Shown piece after piece: positions 25,597 to 33,102 of a stretch of DNA of 64,000 nucleotides (its first letter is position 1; each line of letters begins with the position of its first letter). The stretch spans positions 62,001-126,000 of the forward strand of contig JAQBQB010000002.1 in assembly GCA_028287235.1 (NCBI GenBank). The letters are read 5' to 3'. The translations under genes and the position numbers were made by a program. Below the pieces are notes generated by a model. The model was not told the DNA's origin. It searched no databases and worked only from the letters and a program-made list of their open reading frames with translations. Source of the DNA: Gemmatimonadota bacterium (GTDB taxonomy: Bacteria > Gemmatimonadota > Gemmatimonadetes > Gemmatimonadales > Gemmatimonadaceae).

Positions 25597-27210
25597 TTAC
25601 TCCATGATCGCGTGGTCGCCGCCGGCGCCCTTCGTCTCACGCACGAGCAGCAGCAGCGGAATGAGCAACAGGATCAGCGCCGCGGCCAGCACATAAATTT
25701 TTCCATATGCGATCACGCTGGCCTGGCCGATGAGCTGCCGGTCGAGGAGGGCGAGCGCTCGCTGCCGCGCCGTCCAGGCGTCGGCGCCCCGCGCGATCAT
25801 TCCGGCGGTGAGCCCGTTCAGGCGCGTCACCGTGGTGGGGTCGCCGGCCACGATGTGATCGCCCAACACCGCGCGCATCTGCGTCGTGTATCGCGCGAGC
25901 AGTGTGGCGATGCCCGCGATGCCGAACGACCCGCCCAACTGCCGGAAGAAGCTGTACAAGCCGACGCCCTGCGGCAGCTCGCGCGGCGAGAGCTGCGCGA
26001 GAGTCACGGTCGTGAGCGGCACGAACATGAAGCCCAGTCCCACGCCGCGGAAAATCAGCGGCCAGAAGAAGTCGTTTCCCCCACTCAGGCCCGTGATTTT
26101 CGACAGCTGCCACGCCGCGAGCGCGAAGATCAGCGCGCCGATGGTGATCAGCACTCGCGGGTCGAACCGGCTCGTCAAGCGGCCGACGAGCGCCATCGAC
26201 AGCGCGGTGGCAATCGCTCCCGGCAGCAGCACGATGCCCGTCTGCTGCGCCGTCATGTGCAGGTTGCTCTGCAGGAACACGGGCAGCGTGAACGACATCG
26301 CGTACAGTCCAACGCCCATCACGACGCCGAGGAGCGTGCCCACCCACATTTGACGGTGGCGCAGCACCCGGAAGTCGATCACCGGGTGGTCCGTGGTGAG
26401 CTCGCGCCAGACGAGCGCTACTCCGCCCACCAGGCCAATGGTGAGCAGCGAGACGATCAGCCGCGAATCGAACCAGTCTTCACGCTGGCCGTGCTCGAGC
26501 ACGTACTGCAATGCGCCCACGCTGATCGCGAGCAGCGCGATACCCTGGTAGTCGATCGCCGACGGCTTCTCCTGATACTCCGAATCGTGGACGAACGCGG
26601 CGATCATGACGGCCGCCAGAATGCCGACCGGAAGATTGATGTAGAAGATCCATGGCCAGCCGTAATTGTCGGTGAGCCATCCGCCGAGCGTGGGTCCAAT
26701 GGTGGGCCCAACCATGACGCCCAGGCCGAAGAGCGCCATCGCGGTACCGGCCTCGCGGCGCGGGAACGCCTCGAAGAGCACGGCCTGCGACACCGTCATG
26801 AGCGCGCCGCCGCCCAGCCCTTGCACGATGCGCCAAAAAATCAGCGCGCTGAGCGAGTGCGACGCGCCACAGAGTACGCTCGCCGCCGTGAAGATGATGA
26901 TCGAACCGACGAAGTACCGCTTGCGCCCGAAGAACGATCCCAACCAGCCGGTGAGCGGAATGATGATGACGCTCGCCAGGATGTAGCCGGTCGACACCCA
27001 TGCGATCTCGTCGAGGCTCGCGCCGAGGTTCCCCATCATGTCGGGGAGCGCCACGTTGACGATCGAGCTGTCGATGACCTGCATGAGCGCCGCCAGCACG
27101 ACGGCGAACGCGATGATGTATTTGTGCGGATCGCCCTCGTCATGGAGCGGAGCGACAGCCGCGGAGACTTCGCTCGCTGCTTCGTCGAGTTGCGTTACGG
27201 GCTGTGCCAC
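25597..27210 (-). CDS. DHA2-type (EmrB/QacA) multidrug efflux transporter, MFS
   Basis: The 537-residue product has the 14-helix DHA2 architecture: first helix MQVIDSSIVNVALPDM (motif D1), GWLGSFFGRKRYFVGS (motif A) and GPTIGPTLGGWLTDNYGWPWIFYIN (motif C; 14-TM signature). GTG 27210 is chosen: AGGT lies six bases upstream and it follows the regulator stop by eight bases. Longer starts would lie inside the regulator gene. It forms an operon with the MarR-type gene that very likely represses it. No membrane-fusion (EmrA) gene is adjacent. Confidence 0.9.
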   Translation of the reverse strand: MAQPVTQLDEAASEVSAAVAPLHDEGDPHKYIIAFAVVLAALMQVIDSSIVNVALPDMMGNLGASLDEIAWVSTGYILASVIIIPLTGWLGSFFGRKRYFVGSIIIFTAASVLCGASHSLSALIFWRIVQGLGGGALMTVSQAVLFEAFPRREAGTAMALFGLGVMVGPTIGPTLGGWLTDNYGWPWIFYINLPVGILAAVMIAAFVHDSEYQEKPSAIDYQGIALLAISVGALQYVLEHGQREDWFDSRLIVSLLTIGLVGGVALVWRELTTDHPVIDFRVLRHRQMWVGTLLGVVMGVGLYAMSFTLPVFLQSNLHMTAQQTGIVLLPGAIATALSMALVGRLTSRFDPRVLITIGALIFALAAWQLSKITGLSGGNDFFWPLIFRGVGLGFMFVPLTTVTLAQLSPRELPQGVGLYSFFRQLGGSFGIAGIATLLARYTTQMRAVLGDHIVAGDPTTVTRLNGLTAGMIARGADAWTARQRALALLDRQLIGQASVIAYGKIYVLAAALILLLIPLLLLVRETKGAGGDHAIME

Positions 27211-27218
27211 AGTTCGAC

Positions 27219-27713
27219 CTATGCGCTCCGCCGGCGGCGTGAATGCGTCTTGGCGGTGGCTTTGCGAGCCCGCCGCTCCCACGCCGTGAGGGCAGCATCG
27301 ACGCGGTCGACGACGAATGAATGGATCTCGTCGATCGAGTCGAACCGGTCGCGGATCTTTGGCGACAGGTCGGAGGGACTCTCACGAACCGTGCCGACCA
27401 ACTGCTGAATCCGGCGCCAGCGCGCCACCCGCGACCGAATCACCTGCGCGAAGAAGTCGGGTGCGAGCTCGTAGTAGTCGCGCCGGTCGCCGGGGCGCGT
27501 GACGCGCTCCACCGTGCCGCGCTCGAGGAGGCGGCGGGCATCGGTGCTGACGCTGGCCTTGCTCACGCCCATGAGCTCCGCGAGCTCGTCGAGCGAGCGC
27601 GGCTCGTCGCTGAGCAGCAGCACGGCGAAGAGCCGGCCGGCGATGGGCGACATGCCGTCCATCTCCCCCGCCTGCCCCATCCGATCGACGAACACCCGCT
27701 GGGCCCGGTCCAC
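27219..27713 (-). CDS. GbsR/MarR family transcriptional regulator
   Basis: The 164-residue product has a winged helix domain (SLDELAELMGVSKASVSTDA, RRLLERGTVERVTRPGDRRD with the wing) preceded by MSPIAGRLFAVLLLS, typical of GbsR-like MarR proteins, and a basic C-terminal tail. GTG 27713 is the start, with AAGGAG five bases upstream. The efflux gene follows by eight bases. A perfect inverted repeat at 27767-27784 upstream suggests negative autoregulation released by a small molecule. Confidence 0.88.
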   Translation of the reverse strand: MDRAQRVFVDRMGQAGEMDGMSPIAGRLFAVLLLSDEPRSLDELAELMGVSKASVSTDARRLLERGTVERVTRPGDRRDYYELAPDFFAQVIRSRVARWRRIQQLVGTVRESPSDLSPKIRDRFDSIDEIHSFVVDRVDAALTAWERRARKATAKTHSRRRRSA

Positions 27714-27766
27714 GCGCGCTCCTTTCTGGACGTCGTTCTCTACTCGTTCACTACGTCTTTCAGTAC

Positions 27767-27784
27767 GTTCAGTATGCACTGAAC
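27767..27784. promoter_or_regulatory. operator of the GbsR/MarR-efflux operon
   Basis: GTTCAGTATGCACTGAAC is a perfect palindrome (7-bp arms, 4-base centre), 54 bases upstream of the regulator start. A further TTCAGTA half-site directly precedes it (27760-27766). Form and position are those of a MarR-type autoregulatory operator. Confidence 0.65.
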
Positions 27785-27910
27785 GATAACCGTGCCGATG
27801 GTCCGGGACAACTGGGCGTACCGGGTATTGCGGCCCCGCGCGATTGCATACAATGTGAATGACGATACTCTGCTTTTCGGCCCGCCCCCCGCCGAACAAG
27901 GACGCCGACC

Positions 27911-28750
27911 ATGCGCTTCGCCCGCACGACACGATTGTGGCTCGCCACCATGCTCCTGAGTGGCGCTCCGGTAGCGTTGGCGATTCCCTCCACCGCCCAC
28001 GCGCAGGTCGACACGGCGCGCGCCCGGGTGCGCCTGCGAGTGATCGGCGTGTTCGACGAGGAGACCGGCAATCCGCTCGAGGGCGCAGACGTCTCCGACG
28101 CGCTGACCGGCATCACCTCGCGCACCACGACCACGGGCACCGTCGCCGTCTTCCTCGGCGACACCACGGGCACACTGCTCCGGATCAAGAAGGTCGGCTA
28201 CCAGGCGTCGACGGTGCTCCTCGGCACGGCGCTCCGAGACACCAGCCCCGTGACCGTGACGATGCTGCACGCGGGACACGCGCTGGCTCCGGTGATCACC
28301 GTCGGTGAACGCAGCGTGCGCCTGGCACCGAGCGACACGATATCGACGCTGCTCCGCAACGGCTTCTACGAGCGACGCGAGGCAGGCGGCGCGCCGCGAT
28401 TCGCATTTGTCACCGGCGACAGGCTCCGGGGAAGCTCCGTTGTCACAAACGCCCGCTTCTACGGCCGGGGAATCTGCGAGAGCAACGTCTACATCGACGG
28501 AATGCACTTCGTGGTGCCGACCCGCACCGGCCATTTCCAGAAGGAGGGCATCGACGCGTTCGTCAGCCCGTTCGACGTCGCCGGAATCGAGACGTACGAG
28601 CTCGGCGACGCACCGGCCGCCACGCTGCACACGGGCGAGGGCGCCGGCGCGCTCGGAGCTGGTGCCGGCTTTGCGGCGAACAGCGCCGCCAACGCAGCCG
28701 GGACGCTGGCCAGCGCGGGATGCGTCTCGATGATCTGGCTCACGAAGTAG
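27911..28750 (+). CDS. exported protein with carboxypeptidase-like regulatory domain
   Basis: A signal peptide (cleaved near STAHAQ) leads into a beta-sandwich domain (VRLRVIGVFDEETGNPLEGA, then TTTGTVAVFLGDTTGTLLRI and KKVGYQAST) like the N-terminal domains of TonB receptors. The second half (FYGRGICESNVYIDGMHFVV, then GIDAFVSPFDVAGIETYELG) resembles an isolated plug domain but no barrel follows. The 279-residue product may be a periplasmic or surface protein derived from a receptor. AAGGA precedes the ATG. Function unknown; it is divergent from the efflux regulator. Confidence 0.65.
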   Translation: MRFARTTRLWLATMLLSGAPVALAIPSTAHAQVDTARARVRLRVIGVFDEETGNPLEGADVSDALTGITSRTTTTGTVAVFLGDTTGTLLRIKKVGYQASTVLLGTALRDTSPVTVTMLHAGHALAPVITVGERSVRLAPSDTISTLLRNGFYERREAGGAPRFAFVTGDRLRGSSVVTNARFYGRGICESNVYIDGMHFVVPTRTGHFQKEGIDAFVSPFDVAGIETYELGDAPAATLHTGEGAGALGAGAGFAANSAANAAGTLASAGCVSMIWLTK

Positions 28751-28982
28751 CGGCGACGCGAGCGGATCATATTCGACATGCGGGTTCGCCTACTGCGAGC
28801 TCGTCCCAGCGGAGGGCTGATTCGTCCCACCCGGCGCTCCCCGTGCGCCGGCCCGCGTCCGCGTCGTCACGCGCAACGGCGACAGAACACCGCTGTTAGA
28901 AAGTTGGAATAGCAACCATTTCGTGAATCCGCGCGTCCAACCCTGCGTAGGGTGAAGCATCACCATTCACGCGGAGACAACG

Positions 28983-29372
28983 ATGTTGATTCATGCGCTG
29001 CTCGCCCTCGCGCTCACGTCGAGCCCTGATGCACTCGCGTCCGTTCACGCGCCGACGAATGATTCAACCGTTGCCGCGCCTCGCCGCCACACCACCTTCG
29101 GTGTCGCGATCGCGCCGGTATCGGACGCGCTGCGCGGAATGGGCTATCTCCTGCCCGGCGAAGGCGTGACGGTCGCACAGGTGCAGATGGGAAGCGCTGC
29201 CGAGGCGGCAAAGCTGCTCCCCGGCGACGTCATTCTGGGGATCGACGGAAAGCGCGTGGACGAAACGACGTTGTTCGCAGCGATCCGGGCGGTGCCGAAG
29301 GGAACGGCGTTCACTGTCGAGTATTTGCGGAACAACGGGTGGCACGCAACGGTGGTCACCATAGATCCGTAA
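28983..29372 (+). CDS. small exported PDZ-domain protein
   Basis: The 129-residue product has a short signal sequence (MLIHALLALALTSSPDALAS) and one PDZ domain: LPGEGVTVAQVQMGSAAEAA, LLPGDVILGIDGKRVDETTL, and AFTVEYLRNN. There is no protease domain. It might bind C-termini of exported proteins. GGAGA precedes the ATG. The stop is followed at once by the G-tract hairpin terminator at 29379. The 232-base gap before it holds only a weak hairpin (28831-28851). Confidence 0.75.
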   Translation: MLIHALLALALTSSPDALASVHAPTNDSTVAAPRRHTTFGVAIAPVSDALRGMGYLLPGEGVTVAQVQMGSAAEAAKLLPGDVILGIDGKRVDETTLFAAIRAVPKGTAFTVEYLRNNGWHATVVTIDP

Positions 29373-29378
29373 ACCGCA

Positions 29379-29445
29379 GGGTTTAGGGTATTGGGTTTAG
29401 GGTCTAGGGAAGGTGTGCGGGCGCGCCGTGGGCGCGCCCGCTTTT
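29379..29445 (+). terminator. G-rich tract plus terminator hairpin after the PDZ gene
   Basis: Six bases after the stop: GGG-TTTA-GGG-TATT-GGG-TTTA-GGG-TCTA-GGG (29379-29409), AAGGTGT, then a perfect 11-bp stem GCGGGCGCGCC / GGCGCGCCCGC with a 3-base loop (29417-29441) and TTTT. The hairpin alone is a good Rho-independent terminator; the five G-triplets are the unusual part. Confidence 0.85.
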
Positions 29446-29479
29446 CGTTAGCTGGGACTCGGTGAGATCTACGCATCGA

Positions 29480-29541
29480 GTCGCGCCCGCAGGCGCGACG
29501 TACCTTCCCTAAACTCTATACCCGACCCCTATACCCTGACG
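29480..29541 (-). terminator. G-rich tract plus hairpin after the amidohydrolase gene
   Basis: On the minus strand directly after the stop: CAGGG-TATA-GGGG-TC-GGG-TATAGAGTTTA-GGG-AAGGTAC, then an 8-bp stem GTCGCGCC / GGCGCGAC (29480-29499). It has the same order and wording as the elements at 29379 and 9077, and faces the first of these between convergent genes. Confidence 0.7.
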
Positions 29542-32500
29542 TTACCTGTCCTGGCCTGCTCCGACCGCTGCGTCCCACCACCACAGCCGCGCGATCTGCT
29601 TCTGCCGCGGCCAGATCTCGCTCAGCGTGTTGGCGTCGTAGAGCCGTCCGTTCTTCATCACGTACTTGATGGTGTTCGTGTTCTTGATGTCGTCGAGCGG
29701 ATTCTTGTCGAGCACCTGAAGGTCGGCGAACTTGCCCGCCTCGAGCGAGCCGAAGTCCTGGCCGTGCCCAATGGCCTCGGCGCCGAAGATCGTGGCGACG
29801 CGGAGCACGTCGTACCGCGGCATGCCGCCCGACGCGATGTTCCAGATCTCCCACTGCGCGCCGAGTCCCTGAAGCTGGCCATGGCTCCCCATGCCCACGC
29901 GTCCGCCGGCGGCCACCATCTTCGCGGCCTGCTCGGCGAAGAGCGAGAACGACCACTGCGACGGAGCCCACCAGCCGGGCCGACGAAGTCCCTTGCGCTC
30001 CACCACCTCGCGCGGCGTGAAGCGATTGAGCTTCGCATCGCCGACGACGTCGGAGTTCTCGTACCAGTAGTTCTCAGCCCACGGACCACCGTATTGCACG
30101 ATGAGCGTCGGTGTCCATGTGGTGCCCGAGTTGGCGTAGAGCTGCAACACATCCTTATAGAGCGGCGCAATCGGCAGCGTGTGCTCGCTGCCGGCGTAGC
30201 CGTCCATCGCCTCGGTGAGATTCTTCTTGAAGTCGAGCCCGCCCTCGAGCGTAGGCGTGAGATGCTGCTCGCGCGCCGCCATGATGATGAACTGGCGCGT
30301 GCGCCGGTCGCCGGCCATGTACTGCTTGATGGTTTCAGTATTGTAGAACTCTGAATACTTCCTCAAGACCTCTCGCGCCTCGTCGAGCGACTTGATCTGC
30401 GTCTGCTGGAACACGCCCGGTCCGGTGGACAGGATGCGCGGGCCGATGAAGTCGCCCGTCTCGACCATGTCCTCGTACGACAGCACGTCGGTCGTCGAGG
30501 TTTGCGGGTCGCGGGTCGTCGTGACGCCGTACGCGAGGTTCACGAGATACTCGAACGGCTGGGAGCGGTGAATGCTCCACGCCGGCCACATGTGCGCGTG
30601 GATGTCCACGTAGCCCGGCAGGATCGTCTTGCCGCTCACGTCGATCACCTTCGCGCCGGACGGAATGTTCACCTTGCCCTGTGCGCCCACGGCGACGATG
30701 CGGTTGTCCTTCACCACGATGTCGCCCTTCGGAATGACCTCGTTTCCCTTCATCGTGAGGATGCGCGCCCCGCGAAGCACGACGGTGCCCTGCGGCTTGT
30801 CCCTGGGAACGGTGATCGACACGTCGTGGCGGACTGCCTCGTAGATCGGACGCGCCGCCGCTGCGTTGCCACGCCCGCCGCGCCCCGCACCGCCGCCGCC
30901 GCCGGCCGCTGAATCCGGCCGAGTGTCGGCGCGGGTGACGGAATCGCGCACGGCGGCATCCGCCGACGCAAGATCGTAGTCGAACAGCGAGTGGCCCAAC
31001 GCATAGTAGATCTGCTTTCCGTCGTGCGACCACTGCGAGAACTCGCCGCCCACGCCGGTGATCTTGCGGACCGGCACCTCGGACTGCGCCGGGTTCAACG
31101 CGTTGATCGCCGGCGGGTTGCCCGTGCGCGGCACTTCCTGAATCAGATACGTTCTCGGACCCGCCTGATCGGTGACCTGCACGAGCACCTTGTCACCCTC
31201 GGGCGACATGACCATCTCACCGGCTCCGCCGCCGCCGCCTCCACGGCCGCCGCCACCGGCGCTACGGAGAATCGTCTTCTGGTCCGTGCCGTCCCACCGC
31301 ATCGAGACCAGCGTGCTGCCTTCGGCGAAGTAGACGTGCGCCGTGTCTTTCGTGACGAAGTGCGGGCGTCCGAAGTTCACCGTCGGCGAGATCAGCGTCT
31401 CCGCGCCGCCCGTGCCCGGCAGCCACACCAGCTCCACGCCGACTGCCTGCGTCGGCGGACGCTCGAGCTCCTCGAGATCCTTGCGCATGTTGCGCGGCCC
31501 GCGTCCAACGACGATTCGGCGGCCGTCGGGCGAATACGCGGGCTTCTCATAGTACGCGGCCTTGTTGCTCAGGCGTTCCGGCCGGCCCGATCCATCGCTG
31601 CGAACGCGCGACACGGTTCCGCCGTCGACGTCGTTCCACGTGACGTACGCGATGTACTGTCCATCGGGCGACCACGTCGGATTGAACTCGCCAACGTTTT
31701 CCGCGGGTACGAGCCGGTGCGGCGTGCCGCTTGGCAGGTCCATGGTCCACAGCCGGTCGAGGGCCACGAACGCCAACCGCTTGTTATCCGGCGACGGCGC
31801 GACGTCGCGGATCTGATGCACGAGCAACGCCGTGTCATTGATGGCGTACGTTTCGTGCTGCGGTCCGGCGATCATCATGTCCACGTCGGCCGTGAACGGA
31901 ATCATCGTCTCCTTGCCGTCGGCCACGTTGGCGCGCCAGAAGTGGCCGTGATGGCCAATGACGATCGACCTGCTGTCCGGCGTGAATGCGTACGTCGGCA
32001 CGACGTCGCGGTTCGGGCGCGATTCCTGGTCGTCGCGCTGGATCTTCGGGAGCAGCAGCCGATCGTCGCCCGTCGAGAGGTCGCGAATCATCAGCGAGGT
32101 TTCGGCGTTGTTGCGCGTCGCGTACGCCAGCCACTTTCCGTCGGGGCTGATTTCCGGGCGCATGCCGCTGCCCACGGCGTTCGTCTTCGTGAAGATGTGG
32201 CCATTGTCGCGATCGAGCACGCCGATCTGCCAGCCGAGCGCGGTCTGATTGTAGCCGCCGCCGGTGCTGTTGCGCATGGCGAAGTAGATATAGCGGCCGT
32301 CCTTGCTCGGCGCGGGACCGAGGAAGACGTTCGGAGCCGCACCACCTCGGCCGCCGCCGGCCGGTGCGGCGCCACGGCCCGCGGTCGTGTCACCGGTGAG
32401 CCGCAGGCCGGCGGTGGTCGCGCCGCTCAGGTAGTACATGAAGATGTCGTTGCCTTTCGAGGCCACGACGTATTTGCCGTCGGGCGTGAAGGCCGGCGAC

Positions 32501-32928
32501 TGGAATTTCTGATCGTTCTCGCGGGTCAACGCGCGCGGGTTGGACCCGTCGGCATTCATGACCCAGAGGTTGTCCGACTGCGACCGGTCGCTGACGAACG
32601 CGATCTGCTTGCCGTCGGGGGAGAAGTGCGGCTGCGCGTCGAACGGCTGGCCGCTCGTCAGACGTGTCGCCTTGCCGCCCTCGATGGGAATCGTATAGAT
32701 GTCGCCCAGCATCTCGAAGACGATCGTGCGACCGTCCGGCGAGACGTCGAGCGAGAGCCACGTGCCCTCGTCGGTGGTGAACTTGAGGGCCTGTGTAGGA
32801 GTCAGCGGCAGACCGGCACCACGCCCGCCCGTGGAATCAGCTCCGCGACCGCCTCGCTGGGCAGCAGCTGGAGACGCGAGAGAGAGCAACGTCGCGGCGA
32901 GCGCGACGTGGTGGCTGAGAGGGCGCAT
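29542..32928 (-). CDS. exported TolB-like propeller fused to an amidohydrolase
   Basis: The 1128-residue product has a signal peptide (LASPAAAQ), a long PD40/TolB beta-propeller (SLDVSPDGRTIVFEMLGDIY, HFSPDGKQIAFVSDRSQSDN and further repeats up to about residue 740) and a C-terminal amidohydrolase domain (DVSGKTILPGYVDIHAHMWP with the HxH metal pair, RVGMGSHGQLQGLGAQWE, and a final FADLQVLDKNPLDDIKNT). It hydrolyses an unknown amide or peptide in the periplasm or outside. Several Gly/Arg-rich low-complexity insertions interrupt the propeller. AGGCG precedes ATG 32928. It is divergent from the S9 peptidase gene. Confidence 0.85.
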   Translation of the reverse strand: MRPLSHHVALAATLLSLASPAAAQRGGRGADSTGGRGAGLPLTPTQALKFTTDEGTWLSLDVSPDGRTIVFEMLGDIYTIPIEGGKATRLTSGQPFDAQPHFSPDGKQIAFVSDRSQSDNLWVMNADGSNPRALTRENDQKFQSPAFTPDGKYVVASKGNDIFMYYLSGATTAGLRLTGDTTAGRGAAPAGGGRGGAAPNVFLGPAPSKDGRYIYFAMRNSTGGGYNQTALGWQIGVLDRDNGHIFTKTNAVGSGMRPEISPDGKWLAYATRNNAETSLMIRDLSTGDDRLLLPKIQRDDQESRPNRDVVPTYAFTPDSRSIVIGHHGHFWRANVADGKETMIPFTADVDMMIAGPQHETYAINDTALLVHQIRDVAPSPDNKRLAFVALDRLWTMDLPSGTPHRLVPAENVGEFNPTWSPDGQYIAYVTWNDVDGGTVSRVRSDGSGRPERLSNKAAYYEKPAYSPDGRRIVVGRGPRNMRKDLEELERPPTQAVGVELVWLPGTGGAETLISPTVNFGRPHFVTKDTAHVYFAEGSTLVSMRWDGTDQKTILRSAGGGGRGGGGGGAGEMVMSPEGDKVLVQVTDQAGPRTYLIQEVPRTGNPPAINALNPAQSEVPVRKITGVGGEFSQWSHDGKQIYYALGHSLFDYDLASADAAVRDSVTRADTRPDSAAGGGGGAGRGGRGNAAAARPIYEAVRHDVSITVPRDKPQGTVVLRGARILTMKGNEVIPKGDIVVKDNRIVAVGAQGKVNIPSGAKVIDVSGKTILPGYVDIHAHMWPAWSIHRSQPFEYLVNLAYGVTTTRDPQTSTTDVLSYEDMVETGDFIGPRILSTGPGVFQQTQIKSLDEAREVLRKYSEFYNTETIKQYMAGDRRTRQFIIMAAREQHLTPTLEGGLDFKKNLTEAMDGYAGSEHTLPIAPLYKDVLQLYANSGTTWTPTLIVQYGGPWAENYWYENSDVVGDAKLNRFTPREVVERKGLRRPGWWAPSQWSFSLFAEQAAKMVAAGGRVGMGSHGQLQGLGAQWEIWNIASGGMPRYDVLRVATIFGAEAIGHGQDFGSLEAGKFADLQVLDKNPLDDIKNTNTIKYVMKNGRLYDANTLSEIWPRQKQIARLWWWDAAVGAGQDR

Positions 32929-33102
32929 GATTCGCCTCGATCGTGGGGGAGTGTGCGACGTGCTGAACCGCCGGTAGATACTGTCGCGCGTTCCCGCGGC
33001 GAGCAAGATGCAGATGCGCTGGCATCGCCGGCGCGCGGGGGACGATAGATTCTTCGGTCGTCGTTCCGTCGGAAGACTGCCACTCTTCGATTCCAAACGC
33101 GA

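Noticed and set aside
25330-27408. 692-residue open frame on the plus strand
   Set aside because: It is antisense to the efflux transporter and crosses gene boundaries; no domain is visible, and it is rich in Arg, His and Gln.
29379-29409. TTTAGGG-like repeats resembling plant telomere sequence
   Set aside because: Only a few imperfect units directly after a bacterial stop codon and before a terminator; eukaryotic telomere or assembly contamination is not supported.
30991-33048. 685-residue open frame on the plus strand
   Set aside because: It is antisense to the propeller-amidohydrolase, which has clear motifs; the shadow has none.
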